Positions 1 through 7,382 of a DNA stretch of 36,556 bases are shown in pieces. The notes beneath the pieces are model-generated. The model searched no databases and had not been told where the DNA came from. It was given only the letters and a program-made list of their open reading frames with translations. Both the position numbers and the translations under genes were made by a program. The stretch is from CAZCTC01 sp964501335 (GTDB taxonomy: Bacteria; Chloroflexota; Anaerolineae; B4-G1; SLSP01), in the NCBI GenBank assembly GCA_964501335.1, contig CAZCTC010000079.1, forward strand, positions 1-36,556. The letters are read 5' to 3'. The first letter of the stretch is position 1, and each line of letters starts with the position of its first letter.

Positions 1-22
1 TGAAAGCCCGCGGGGGCCTTTA

Positions 23-44
23 AAAAAGCCCGCTTTGGCTTTTT
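23..44. terminator. bidirectional intrinsic terminator-like hairpin
   Basis: An 8-bp stem, AAAAAGCC paired with GGCTTTTT around a 6-nt loop, has an A-rich 5' arm and a T-rich 3' arm. That is the layout of a bidirectional rho-independent terminator. It sits at the extreme left edge, downstream of any leftward transcript from the 219-698 gene, and could also end a rightward transcript entering from outside the window. Confidence 0.5.
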
Positions 45-218
45 CCGATGTTAAAGAGCTCATTTCTCCGACAGGCTGCTAGAAGAAGGATCACACCACG
101 AACAGGGCTATTCGGTGCGATGATATCTTCAAATGCCATTTTGTTCTTTCCTTTTGTTTAGCGACCTGGAGTATAGGGGTAGTAGCCGTACATTTTTTAA
201 CCCTAAAGTCATTTACTA

Positions 219-698
219 TCATGCACTGTCATATAATCCCAGTCGGAAGATAATTTCTCCGAGGATAGAACAGAGTAATACGGTTCCAAATAGAGTTGAG
301 TATACGCTACCTATCATAATGGCCATGCCGCCGGCCCATAGAAATCCTTTGGCAAACGAGTTAAAAAAAAGGGATAAAAGAAATCCCAATACATAAATCA
401 TTCCAGTCACAGAGAAACATGAGTTCAAGGTTTCTTTTATGGGAAAAGGGGGCTGATTACTTTGAAGTTTGTCCTCAAAAGTAAACCCGCTTAGAACAAA
501 CGGTAGAAAAACAATGCCGATTACAGCAGCTACAAGAAACCTCTGACAGGCAGCCTGGGCTAAAGTTTCCATAAACCAGCCTTGCACGGCATCCGGTTTT
601 AAAATAAACCACGCCGGTATTAATCCGCTGAACATCATTGCCAGGCCGATCAGAAAAGAGAGAAATGTGGTTATGAAAAATGAGAATTTTTGTCTCAT
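219..698 (-). CDS. hypothetical integral membrane protein, four spans
   Basis: This 159-aa product is not recognised as a named family. Four hydrophobic stretches are visible at about residues 8-32, 53-72, 98-115 and 120-155. The second and third are separated by a polar loop containing 'FEDKLQSNQPPFP'. The coding sequence is AT-rich like the other left-flank cassettes and unlike the GC-rich core. No strong Shine-Dalgarno precedes the ATG, only an A-rich leader with AAAGAA. It lies beside a set of small minus-strand membrane genes and next to a GC-rich repeat scar at 740-830. An immunity or orphan membrane role fits the context but is not shown by the sequence. Confidence 0.6.
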   Translation of the reverse strand: MRQKFSFFITTFLSFLIGLAMMFSGLIPAWFILKPDAVQGWFMETLAQAACQRFLVAAVIGIVFLPFVLSGFTFEDKLQSNQPPFPIKETLNSCFSVTGMIYVLGFLLSLFFNSFAKGFLWAGGMAIMIGSVYSTLFGTVLLCSILGEIIFRLGLYDSA

Positions 699-739
699 TG
701 ATTTTTTATTTCTTTATTATTGTGTATAGTTCATTCTCA

Positions 740-830
740 GGCCGGGCCGGGAGATGACCCGGCCCGGTGGTGGACGGAATATCGGAAGATCGCGCTGCTG
801 GCGGGGTGGAGTAATGTGGGGGAATGGAAA
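740..830 (+). repeat. gene-3'-end repeat, copy 1 of 3
   Basis: About 90 bp of GC-rich sequence beginning 'GGCCGGGCCGGGAGATGACC' is nearly identical to 2306-2391 and 3268-3350. It is out of character with its AT-rich surroundings. In the copies at 2306 and 3268 it reads as the C-terminus of a protein (residues '...RWWTEYRKIALAGW'). It is therefore a displaced scrap of a coding 3' end. This copy has a 3-nt expansion (CTGCTGGCGG). Confidence 0.8.
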
Positions 831-881
831 AAGTTTAGGTAACTATTCAGGGTCCCCCCTGGAAAGGGAATGACTGGAATG

Positions 882-940
882 GTTATCATATTTGATCTGT
901 TAAAGGGCTATTGATGGATCTTCCCGTTCCTCGGTCATTA
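882..940. repeat. duplicated 3' flank of the paralogous small membrane genes, copy 1
   Basis: The stretch containing 'ATATTTGATCTGTTAAAG' followed by GGCTATTGATGG lies just downstream of the stop of the 967-1329 gene. It recurs at about 4345-4400 downstream of the paralogue at 4426-4767. The duplication that made the paralogues therefore included non-coding flank. Confidence 0.65.
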
Positions 941-966
941 ATATCTTATAGGAAAACCACCACATT

Positions 967-1329
967 TCACCAACCAATATAATTATAATCAATACTCACG
1001 CTATCAATTTTCTTGTCAGAGTTAAAATATATATCTATTGTAATGTGCTCAATGGCCTCCATTGAAATATTATTTCTGATTACTGCTACCATATTACCAT
1101 CCTCATACACACTATAATCAATTTTTTTGTCCGTTAAATATTTTTCTGCCTCTTCAAAGGTAAGACCCGGATATAAATTTGCCTTTATATCTGCCTCAAT
1201 TCTTTCTTTTCTTGCTTTATCTAAATAACTTAAAAAAATATTAGTAGCACCTACAAAAAGACATACAAAAGCAGGGCAAATTATAAATGCAATTATCATA
1301 CTTCTTGCAAAATTATCACCGTTTTTCAT
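967..1329 (-). CDS. small membrane-anchored protein, paralogous trio member A
   Basis: This 120-aa protein has one N-terminal hydrophobic span (about residues 10-32), a basic stop-transfer (KARKER) and a C-terminal polar domain. The core 'IKANLYPGLTFEEAEKYLT' is shared with the products at 3946-4317 and 4426-4767. So are 'YSVYEDGN' and a terminal beta-rich segment ending '(Y/A)GW', the latter two with 4426-4767 only. The start is supported by AAAGGAG seven bases upstream. The layout is an anchored extracytoplasmic or cytoplasmic domain of about 75 residues. No catalytic motif is visible. The duplication and the company of SUKH-type genes in the window suggest an immunity-like role, as inference only. 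Confidence 0.7.
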   Translation of the reverse strand: MKNGDNFARSMIIAFIICPAFVCLFVGATNIFLSYLDKARKERIEADIKANLYPGLTFEEAEKYLTDKKIDYSVYEDGNMVAVIRNNISMEAIEHITIDIYFNSDKKIDSVSIDYNYIGW

Positions 1330-1549
1330 CGAGATACTCCTTTTATTAATCTCTCGAAATTGTATGTTTTTATGAATCCGCTGAAAAAGTCGGTTTTAAG
1401 CGCCCCAAAGTTGGCCGAAAATCAAAAAGCCTCTGCAGCTTTTTCCACTCGACAATACTCAGCAACAGATCGATGATCTTGCAATCCTACATTTCTTGAA
1501 TTCCACTGAGATCCAGGTTTTCTAACATGGTCACCATTTTATCAGTTTT

Positions 1550-1978
1550 TTGTTTTCCTTGAATTCCCAGTTCTTGGGGGGATTTTCCCTATTACTTGAA
1601 GAATACAAAGGTCCCTGCCCGGTGTGCGCCGGCCGGGATCGGTTCACCGTCTGGCTCCATCACAAAACTGCCGGGAAAGGCCGCTGGTATTGCCGGCGCT
1701 GCAACCAATCAGGAGATGCCGGGAATTTCCTGACCTTCATCCAACCGGGGATCACTGAAAGCGAAAAATGGGCCGCCTTGAAAGCCTTGGGCGCCACCTT
1801 CGACGGCGACGAGCAGTACACCGGCGCCGGCCAGTTGCCGGGGCAGGCCAACAAGGTCTTCCGTCCGCCCCCTGACTGCCAACCCCCGTCGGTAGCCTGG
1901 CAAACACGGGCACGGGCCTGCCTGGCTTATGCGCAGGAACAACTCGGGACTCTGTTGTATACACATTTTTCGCTGTAG
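1550..1978 (+). pseudogene. decayed primase N-terminal zinc-ribbon fragment
   Basis: The translated fragment has a primase-type zinc ribbon, 'GPCPVCAGRDRFTVW' then 'WYCRRCNQSGDAGNFL', with Cys at about 23, 26, 48 and 51. This is the pattern of phage/plasmid primase zinc-binding domains (Prim_Zn_Ribbon / CHC2 type). In the family this domain is followed by a TOPRIM or other catalytic domain. Here the frame stops after 142 codons in AT-rich foreign sequence. The apparent start is a TTG with no ribosome binding site, so the 5' end is probably lost too. The DNA is GC-rich like the core element, in contrast to the AT-rich genes around it. A second primase of different type is intact at 11785. Confidence 0.75.
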
Positions 1979-1988
1979 CTTTTCACGC

Positions 1989-2028
1989 AATTTGCGGAAG
2001 ATTCTAATTATAGTTGTCGTTAAACAGC
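1989..2028 (+). repeat. boundary motif, copy 1
   Basis: 'AATTTGCGGAAGATTCTAAT' followed by TATAGTTGTCGTTAAACAGCC aligns with 4854-4896 at roughly three quarters identity. Its two end blocks also match 35614-35622 and 35678-35691. Here it splits the decayed primase gene. It marks the right side of an AT-rich insert of roughly 80 bp between two GC-rich blocks. Confidence 0.5.
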
Positions 2029-2029
2029 C

Positions 2030-2391
2030 GGCTCGCCGGGCGAGTCAGGCGAAGAAAGCCGCACAGGTTCAACCCAGAGTGGAGCCGCCGATGGATCTAT
2101 GATGCGATCCCTATGGCTTCCAACCGGCGAGCTGGTCGGCGACCGTAATATTTTGCCGGGGGACTGGCGGGGAATCGTCACGCCGGCGAAGTGGGAACGC
2201 CGCCGGACGGCTCGGTCCAGGCGACCTTCGACAGCCTGGAGGAATGGGAAGATTGCAAGGGAGCGGCCCGGGCGATTGCGGAAAGCCTGGCCGAGGCCCA
2301 CTATCGGGCCGGGCCGGGAGACGACCCGGCCCGGTGGTGGACAGAATATCGGAAGATCGCGCTGGCGGGATGGAGCGATGTGGGGGAATAG
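2030..2391 (+). pseudogene. 3' remnant of the decayed primase-like gene
   Basis: GC-rich DNA after the insert resumes coding-like composition but needs at least one frame change. The last clear frame, from about 2191, contains 'FDSLEEWEDCKGAARAIAES' and then a C-terminus ending 'WSDVGE*'. In the third repeat copy (3268-3350) the same end reads on as 'WSDVGEWEEG*', so the original protein was probably a few residues longer. Membership in the same original gene as 1550-1978 is inferred from order, strand and composition. Confidence 0.5.
2306..2391 (+). repeat. gene-3'-end repeat, copy 2 of 3
   Basis: This is the in-place copy of the approximately 85-bp repeat, contiguous with more upstream coding sequence. 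It begins GGGCCGGGCCGGGAGACGAC. The other copies at 740 and 3268 lack that upstream sequence, so this one is probably the parental locus. Confidence 0.75.
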
Positions 2392-2559
2392 AAAACGGAC
2401 TGATATTTTTCACTCAGAATCCTAAACTGCTCTATCACTTCAAAAAAACAGTCCAGAAACACATACATAGTATATTTATAACTAATTTCACGGGTTAAAT
2501 TGCGGTTGCGCATTATTTTTTATTATATTTTAAATATAATAAAGAAAAAATTTTGAATC

Positions 2560-3144
2560 TCACGGCCTTTTAAAGGCCTTAAAAAAATTAACAAATGAGA
2601 TTATACATAAAATACTGGCCACTACACCAAAAAAATAATTGGGTTCCAGCAAATCGCATTTAGATTGAGGGCAATTTATCTCAGGATGACTCCTGGAATA
2701 TAGAATGTCTATATTCTTACCCACAGACAAACTTTTATATAAAGATTCCGAAACACTGCCACTTCCCTTATATTGCTGAGTAAGCTTTTCGGTATTCTCA
2801 ATCTTAAAAACATATTGAACGGAATAATCCGTCTGGTTTTTATCAGAAACTACATAAAATCTGGTAATAGTTGCTGTGCCCTGAACGCCGTCACTTTTAA
2901 GAAGATCAAAAGCCCGCACAAAATAAACTTGACTATATACTGCAAAAATAGCCATAATTAATACAATAATGGCTACTATAATCTGTTTAGATCGAGGTGA
3001 AATCCTCCAGTTTTCTTCCGATAAAGACGCACGAGGGTCACTTATTTTTCGCTGTAATTCTCCATATTGTGCGATAGACCCGAGCAAAATTGACACGATT
3101 AAAACAATGCCAAGCATTATAAAAAATATTAATGATGAACTCAT
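2560..3144 (-). CDS. DUF3592-like membrane protein
   Basis: This 194-aa protein has a hydrophobic N-terminus (about 3-25), a second span (about 52-75), a beta-rich soluble domain and a C-terminal span (about 165-188). The soluble part carries the DUF3592 pattern: 'GVQGTATITRFY', then 'YSVQYVFKIE', then 'SLSVGKNIDILYSRSHPEIN'. The family function is unknown. The gene is AT-rich. The upstream AGGAGG lies about 15 bases from the ATG, an unusually long spacing, so the start is less certain. It is the only gene in the cassette between repeat copies 2 and 3. Confidence 0.7.
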   Translation of the reverse strand: MSSSLIFFIMLGIVLIVSILLGSIAQYGELQRKISDPRASLSEENWRISPRSKQIIVAIIVLIMAIFAVYSQVYFVRAFDLLKSDGVQGTATITRFYVVSDKNQTDYSVQYVFKIENTEKLTQQYKGSGSVSESLYKSLSVGKNIDILYSRSHPEINCPQSKCDLLEPNYFFGVVASILCIISFVNFFKAFKRP

Positions 3145-3267
3145 GAGATTTTAAATAGTCCTCCTAAAAATACTCCCTTTTACTCCGAAAAAGAATTTCA
3201 GGCTCCCTTGAAAAATGAGGTTAGAATTGTACACCACTTCCACTCAATCATCTCACATTATCAAGCC

Positions 3268-3350
3268 GTGACCCGGGCCAGTGGTGGACGGAATATCGGA
3301 AGATCGCGCTGGCGGGATGGAGCGATGTGGGGGAATGGGAGGAGGGGTAA
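3268..3350 (+). repeat. gene-3'-end repeat, copy 3 of 3
   Basis: This is a third copy of the GC-rich 3'-end block. It is the only one that reads to an apparently native stop (GGGAATGGGAGGAGGGGTAA, 'GEWEEG*'). It lies in an otherwise gene-free stretch (3145-3480) upstream of the AT-rich gene at 3481. Confidence 0.75.
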
Positions 3351-3379
3351 GCAACTTGATTTAAAGGATTAGTCGTTAT

Positions 3380-3442
3380 CTGTCACACCTCTGTCACACC
3401 CTATATGATATAGTAATGTATGGAAAGGGCTCTCACCTTTCC
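3380..3442 (+). promoter_or_regulatory. putative promoter with tandem operator-like repeat and leader hairpin
   Basis: Two tandem 11-bp copies of CTGTCACACC(T/C) occupy 3380-3401, immediately before a -10-like TATGAT (3404-3409) and an overlapping TATAGT. The repeat occupies the -35 region, as a regulator-binding site would. A leader hairpin follows, GGAAAGG (3422-3428) pairing with CCTTTCC (3436-3442). The arrangement would control the 3481 gene. Confidence 0.45.
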
Positions 3443-3480
3443 TTCCAGAATTATCTACTAATTTAACAAGGAGATTAACA

Positions 3481-3912
3481 ATGACTTACTACCACAAACC
3501 ATCCGGAATTTCACTCAAAAAAGCAGAATTTGAAAACTTGCACGATTTCATCGACAATTACGACATAGCTGTTTTCAGTGATTTTAACAAATCTGAGAAA
3601 CTCGATAAAAAAGCATCTGAGGAACTCACCAGAATAAATATTGCTTTAGGAAATTTAAATGCCTATTTTTACGAAATTGGCTTCAGAAAACTAAACAATG
3701 ATAATCCAATTGTAACTTCAAAGATAAAGGAAAAGAAACTACGAAAAATATGGGAAACTGGATGGGAAAATGTTACGGGATCTCACGAAGGTTGGAATGG
3801 AAATTTTCTAGAAACACTTCATGCCTGCACAAAAGGACAACAATGCCACAATGAACTGGCCAAGCGTTTACGGACATGTTTGAATACTTTCGAAAATCTG
3901 AATGACGAATAA
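3481..3912 (+). CDS. hypothetical soluble protein
   Basis: This 143-aa protein is not recognised. It is predicted soluble and largely helical, rich in Lys, Asn and Glu. Notable features are a central 'GWENVTGSHEGWNGNFLETL' segment with several Trp and Gly, and two Cys near the C-terminus (CTKGQQC). An AAGGAG sits six bases before the ATG. It is the only intact plus-strand gene in the left flank and has its own putative promoter. The neighbouring minus-strand membrane genes converge on it. A toxin, immunity or stress role cannot be told apart from sequence alone. Confidence 0.65.
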   Translation: MTYYHKPSGISLKKAEFENLHDFIDNYDIAVFSDFNKSEKLDKKASEELTRINIALGNLNAYFYEIGFRKLNNDNPIVTSKIKEKKLRKIWETGWENVTGSHEGWNGNFLETLHACTKGQQCHNELAKRLRTCLNTFENLNDE

Positions 3913-3945
3913 GGTATGGGTTCCTCCCCAAAAACGGCTTCCTAC

Positions 3946-4317
3946 TTATTGAGGCGATACATCTGGTGCCACATCAAAAACAAATTCAATCGTCACGTCT
4001 GTAACTATGCGGTTGGAATCAAAATATACATGTACAGAAGCAGCTCCGCTGTCATTGTACTTGTATACTCCCTCAATTAACGCAATAATCATTTCTTCTT
4101 CTTCACGCCAGGAAAATGGGACCTTTTCTTCAGTCAAATATGCTACTACTTCTTCATAACTTAATCCTGGGTATAGATTCGATCTTATATTTGCCTTAAT
4201 CTGTTGCTCTTCAATCTTGAGAAGGTTCCATTCATAATCACCGTAAACACGAAAAACGCCATAGCAGATAATACAAAAGAAAACAAGCGAAGCGACAATG
4301 AGTGCTTTTTTATTCAT
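3946..4317 (-). CDS. small membrane-anchored protein, paralogous trio member B
   Basis: This protein of about 123 aa has an N-terminal span (residues 5-22) and the trio's core motif in the form 'IKANIRSNLYPGLSYEEV', followed by 'YLTEEKVPFSW'. The C-terminal half is more diverged than between members A and C and ends with an acidic tail (FDVAPDVSPQ). I chose the internal ATG at 4317 over the GTG three codons upstream because it restores the MNKK start typical of the trio. No strong Shine-Dalgarno is visible for either. Function unknown. Confidence 0.6.
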   Translation of the reverse strand: MNKKALIVASLVFFCIICYGVFRVYGDYEWNLLKIEEQQIKANIRSNLYPGLSYEEVVAYLTEEKVPFSWREEEEMIIALIEGVYKYNDSGAASVHVYFDSNRIVTDVTIEFVFDVAPDVSPQ

Positions 4318-4344
4318 TGCTATCACACTATGAACTTAGGGTTC

Positions 4345-4400
4345 CATATTTGATCTGTTAAAGAGCTATAGATGGCTCTTCCCATTTCCGCAATCATCGA
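4345..4400. repeat. duplicated 3' flank of the paralogous small membrane genes, copy 2
   Basis: 'ATATTTGATCTGTTAAAG' followed by AGCTATAGATGG matches the flank at about 882-940. It lies directly downstream of the 4426-4767 stop, in the same relative place as copy 1. Confidence 0.65.
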
Positions 4401-4425
4401 CATATTACGGAAAGAATACCGCATC

Positions 4426-4767
4426 TTACCAGCCCGCATAACTAAAATCAATACTCACATTATCAACTTTCTTTTCAAAATTGAAATATATTTTTATGGT
4501 TAAAACCTCTTTGGCACCTTTTGAAATATTACGACTCCTTGCCGCTGTAATATTACCGTCCTCATACACACTATAATTAAATTTTTCATCGGTTAAATAT
4601 TTTTCTACCTCTTCAAGGGTAACACCAGAATATAAATTCGCCCTTATATCTGCTTCTATTTTCCATTTTCTTATATAGTCAAAGCATGATACGAAAACAT
4701 CCAAGATAAATATTAAAACACCTAACAAGATAAGAAATTTAACGGAATTAAATACTACCTTTTTCAT
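4426..4767 (-). CDS. small membrane-anchored protein, paralogous trio member C
   Basis: This 113-aa protein is closely related to the 967-1329 product. Shared features are the N-terminal span (about 8-27), 'WKIEADIRANLYSGVTLEEV' and 'YSVYEDGN', and both end in a Gly-Trp after an aromatic/beta segment. AAAGGAA lies eight bases before the ATG. It forms a minus-strand pair with member B at 3946. The duplication with member A extends into the 3' untranslated flank, so it is a copied cassette rather than simple divergence of a gene pair. Confidence 0.7.
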   Translation of the reverse strand: MKKVVFNSVKFLILLGVLIFILDVFVSCFDYIRKWKIEADIRANLYSGVTLEEVEKYLTDEKFNYSVYEDGNITAARSRNISKGAKEVLTIKIYFNFEKKVDNVSIDFSYAGW

Positions 4768-4853
4768 CTAAATTTTCCTTTATAAATATTTAAAAATAAA
4801 ATATTGTCTATAGGATCTAGAGTAGCAGAAAATTTGTAGCCTTAATTTTGCTT

Positions 4854-4896
4854 TAAATTGCGGAAGAGCCAATTTCTAGTTGTCGCTTGACAGGCC
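4854..4896 (+). repeat. boundary motif, copy 2
   Basis: It contains ATTGCGGAA (4857-4865) and TGTCGCTTGACAGG (4881-4894). The same two blocks occur at 35614-35622 and 35678-35691 at the far end of the window, and in degenerate form at 1989-2028. Here it separates the AT-rich paralogue cassette from the GC-richer 348-aa gene. Confidence 0.5.
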
Positions 4897-4908
4897 CCTA
4901 CTTACCGT

Positions 4909-5955
4909 TCAAGGTCCCGGAGTCGCCGTTCCCCCTCCTCGAACAGGCGCGGCCGGCGTCGGCAAGGTAGAGATGAACGCATCGACCTGCTGCTGAATCC
5001 GATCGCCGGCATTCCGATCGGGATTGAAAAAGATCAATTCCGAGATACTGCTCTTCGGCACTCTATGGACCAGCCGGGCGGGGATGTCCAGGAAAAAAGC
5101 GTTGGTATCGTCGGCGCCGATATATTGCAAAGAGGGAACGTAGAGCGAGGTAGAGACGGAAGATTGCTTCGACCAATAGATCCACGATTGTTCCGATTTC
5201 TGTAAAGAGCCGATCTCATCGGAGGGAAAAGTAAAGGGCCGATCCATCACGGCCATGACGCCCAGATACCGGACGGTTTTTCCATCCATGACATTAAGTC
5301 CATCTTTTTTACCCGCATGTTCTGTAAGCAAACTGAAATGTACGAAAGCCACAAGCAGAACTACTCCCACTCCAAAAACAGAAAGTCCGATTGGGACCTT
5401 TTTTTCTCTCCACAAAAGATAAAAGAAAAAAAGTACGAGCGCGCTCGCGGTAAATATGCCCATTAAAATATCGCGCCGATTTTCGAAAGTCAGGTTCGCA
5501 CCTACGGAAAGAACAACTCCTTCTAAAACGAGCCCATAAAACACAATATAGATGAGATAGATCCCGCCTCGATCATTGGAAATACCCCCTTGCAGTTTCT
5601 GTCCAAAAGTAGAAAACACCGTCCAGGCAATACAGAAAGCCACAAAGGCCATAAAGCCCAGCAGAAGCACTTCAGTAAAAGAAACAAGGACTCCCATAAA
5701 ATGGCTGGGGGTTCGGGTAAACATGGAATAGGCCAATTCGGAAACGCCGAGGGTGGAATAGAAAGCGGAGGTATACAGCCAGTCGGCATACAAGATCAAG
5801 ACGGCACCGACCGTAACGATGGGAGTGACCCACTTCAGGAGGATTTCCTGGAAAGTTTCGGTTTTCTCCTTGGGCTCCGGTGGGACGGGAGCCGGGATCG
5901 GCTGGGCGACGGGCTTTGGAGTGTTGGATGAAGCTTTACGGGATGAGTTGGACAT
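4909..5955 (-). CDS. multi-span membrane protein with C-terminal extracytoplasmic domain
   Basis: This 348-aa protein is not assigned to a family. It has a proline-rich cytoplasmic N-terminus (about 1-30), then hydrophobic spans at about 45-62, 86-112, 130-155, 165-182 and 192-212. A soluble domain of about 120 residues follows, with a Pro/Gly-rich end. AGAGG precedes the ATG by about six bases. It starts only 15 bp after the DUF559 stop on the same strand, so the two are probably cotranscribed. The 'MDGKTVRYLGVMAVMDRPF' segment and several Trp/Tyr residues in the soluble domain look like a folded extracytoplasmic module. No catalytic motif is evident. Confidence 0.65.
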   Translation of the reverse strand: MSNSSRKASSNTPKPVAQPIPAPVPPEPKEKTETFQEILLKWVTPIVTVGAVLILYADWLYTSAFYSTLGVSELAYSMFTRTPSHFMGVLVSFTEVLLLGFMAFVAFCIAWTVFSTFGQKLQGGISNDRGGIYLIYIVFYGLVLEGVVLSVGANLTFENRRDILMGIFTASALVLFFFYLLWREKKVPIGLSVFGVGVVLLVAFVHFSLLTEHAGKKDGLNVMDGKTVRYLGVMAVMDRPFTFPSDEIGSLQKSEQSWIYWSKQSSVSTSLYVPSLQYIGADDTNAFFLDIPARLVHRVPKSSISELIFFNPDRNAGDRIQQQVDAFISTLPTPAAPVRGGGTATPGP

Positions 5956-5970
5956 GATGAACCTCTGTCA

Positions 5971-6354
5971 TTATAGATTTCTATTTGAGATGGTTTCCAC
6001 CGCCCGCCGGATCTCTCCCAGCACTTCGGTCAGGTGTTCCTGAATCTGCTCATTGCGGAAGCGCAGGAGGCGATATCCCCACGTTTCCAAACCCTGGGTA
6101 CGTTGAGTATCTTCTATAATTCGAGTATCGTGGATGCCGCCATCTAATTCCACAATCAATTGGCGTTCGGGGCAACAAAAATCTACGATGTATCGGCCCA
6201 AAGGATGCTGCCTGCGAAATTTAAACCCTGCCAACTGCCGGCCTCGCAGTGCCTGCCAGAGTATCTGTTCGGCCGGCGTTTCCTGACGACGAAGTTCTTT
6301 AGCCTGATCCTGCACTACAATCGAAGCCCGAATTCGTCCCTGGTAACGCTTCAT
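5971..6354 (-). CDS. DUF559 endonuclease-like protein
   Basis: This 127-aa protein has the DUF559 pattern, a Vsr/restriction-endonuclease-fold family. It contains 'LRRQETPAEQILWQALRGRQ', then 'FKFRRQHPLGRYIVDFCC', then 'LIVELDGGIH', then 'GYRLLRFRNEQI'. The Asp/Glu residues of 'YIVDFCCPE' and 'LIVELDG' are the likely metal-binding acids. Length is normal for a complete protein. Known family members are uncharacterised or nuclease-like. The ATG lies two bases beyond the end of the G-rich repeat at 6357-6589, whose terminal GTGAGGGC supplies the Shine-Dalgarno-like sequence. The next gene on the same strand, the 348-aa membrane protein, follows after 15 bp. Confidence 0.9.
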   Translation of the reverse strand: MKRYQGRIRASIVVQDQAKELRRQETPAEQILWQALRGRQLAGFKFRRQHPLGRYIVDFCCPERQLIVELDGGIHDTRIIEDTQRTQGLETWGYRLLRFRNEQIQEHLTEVLGEIRRAVETISNRNL

Positions 6355-6356
6355 AA

Positions 6357-6589
6357 GCCCTCACCCCCTGCCCCCTCTCCCTTATTTTGCAGTAGTGAAG
6401 CGCCGCGATCCAATCTAACCCGTTGTTAAGTTCCGTGGCCAGCAGTCTCACAGGGAGAGGGGAAGCAAATCCGGCTTCCCCCTCCCCCTCCCGCCTGGCG
6501 CGCGATGCAACCTGAAATCAGATCTACACAGCTCGTGTTGGCCCCTTTAAAACAAAACAAGGGGGAGGGGGAATGAGGGGGTGAGGGCC
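6357..6589. repeat. G/C-asymmetric inverted-terminus repeat, copy A (next to DUF559)
   Basis: It starts GCCCTCACCCCCTGCCCCCT and ends with AGGGGGTGAGGGC, so the ends are inverted repeats of one another. Inside, a second pair of C-rich and G-rich tracts makes the unit look like two nested hairpins. Related units lie at 6605, 9353, 9865 and 21482. The spacer sequences differ between copies while the C-rich and G-rich ends are conserved. Confidence 0.85.
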
Positions 6590-6604
6590 AGACCGCAGCC
6601 TTGG

Positions 6605-6840
6605 GCCCTCATCCTAACCCCCTGTCCCCCTTCCCTTCCCCCAACGAACATTTTGGAAAGGCGATTTTGTTTCTGTTAGTTGATTTGTTTATGGGGGAAG
6701 GGAAGGGGGAAATCGTTCACCGAGCGCCGAAAAGCCCCTTCTCCTTCTCCCACAAAGTCGGCATCGATCGGATTACTTAGCCCTTATCCATTTTGTTCGT
6801 TGGGAGAAGGAGAAGGGGTGGGGGATGAGGATGAGGGCCA
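6605..6840. repeat. G/C-asymmetric inverted-terminus repeat, copy B
   Basis: It begins GCCCTCATCCTAACCCCCTG and ends GGGATGAGGATGAGGGCCA. It contains two internal C-rich/G-rich hairpin pairs and the subsequence TCGGCATCGATCGG, which is also found in copy E near 21585. It sits 15 bp from copy A, which makes a tandem block between DUF559 and the XRE repressor gene. No gene is visible in this block. Confidence 0.85.
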
Positions 6841-6920
6841 GCCGCGGTCTAGCATTTACTCTCTTTCTCCCTGCACGATGCAACCGAGAATCAGATCAAA
6901 ATAAATCGTGGCAGCCTTAT

Positions 6921-6949
6921 TAAAAGAAATCTCGCCTCTTGGGCGAGAT
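6921..6949 (-). terminator. intrinsic terminator after the XRE repressor gene
   Basis: On the minus strand the stem ATCTCGCC/GGCGAGAT with a 5-nt loop is followed by TTTCTTTTAA. It lies about 25 bp past the stop of the 6973-7320 gene. The layout is a standard rho-independent terminator. Confidence 0.75.
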
Positions 6950-6972
6950 CAAAATTAAGTTATTAAAGTTAG

Positions 6973-7320
6973 TTAGGATTGACGCCGGCGTCGCTCTGCT
7001 AAAAACTCTAAATATTCCAGAACATGATCTTTATCTTCTGGATTTAATTCATTAAATAAAGTGATCGCTCTTTTCCCTTTAGAATCATCTTCCACCGAGG
7101 AATTAACAAAGGGTATGTTAGCTTGTTGGAACACATATTCTGGGGGAAGAGTTAGGGCTTTAGCTATAGAAACGCACGATTCATAACTGGGATTTCTTTG
7201 TCCGGAAAGGATCATACTGATCATTGAGGTACTAATGTTGGCACGGCTTGCGAGTTCTTTGTTACTCAAACCGCGTTTCTGCATTTCTTCGAGTAGCCAA
7301 TGGTTAAACACATTTGCCAT
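6973..7320 (-). CDS. XRE-family transcriptional repressor
   Basis: This 115-aa protein has an N-terminal Cro/CI-type helix-turn-helix: 'MQKRGLSNKELASRANIST' then 'SMISMILSGQRNPSYESCVS' (about residues 11-55). The C-terminal tail is basic. The open frame extends 83 codons further upstream. I start at the internal ATG (7320) because the HTH then begins near residue 10, as in the family, and because the upstream part would overlap the divergent gene and its operators. It is divergent from a ribbon-helix-helix gene with palindromic sites between, the arrangement of a maintenance or lysogeny switch. Repression of the core operon is inferred. Confidence 0.85.
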   Translation of the reverse strand: MANVFNHWLLEEMQKRGLSNKELASRANISTSMISMILSGQRNPSYESCVSIAKALTLPPEYVFQQANIPFVNSSVEDDSKGKRAITLFNELNPEDKDHVLEYLEFLAERRRRQS

Positions 7321-7321
7321 T

Positions 7322-7382
7322 TTATAATACAATCCAATTACTCGGGTAAACTTCTTGACACTTGTGTGATTTTGTAATACAA
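7322..7382. promoter_or_regulatory. divergent regulatory region with two palindromic operators
   Basis: TTGTAATACAA (7372-7382) is a perfect 5-bp palindrome around one central base. TTATAATACAA (7322-7332) is a near-copy 50 bp away. Such pairs are typical XRE-dimer sites. The rightmost overlaps a promoter -10 element, and the leftmost lies immediately upstream of the repressor ATG, so a repressor dimer could block both genes. Confidence 0.6.

Noticed and set aside
20..139. 39-aa minus-strand peptide starting MAFEDIIAPN with an AAGGAAAG upstream
   Set aside because: The last codons are made of the terminator hairpin at 23-44 and no family is recognised. Real coding cannot be shown, though the ribosome binding site is reasonable.
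1330..1549. gap searched for a gene or transposon end
   Set aside because: AT-rich, with no frame, ribosome binding site or clear repeat. Nothing recognisable.
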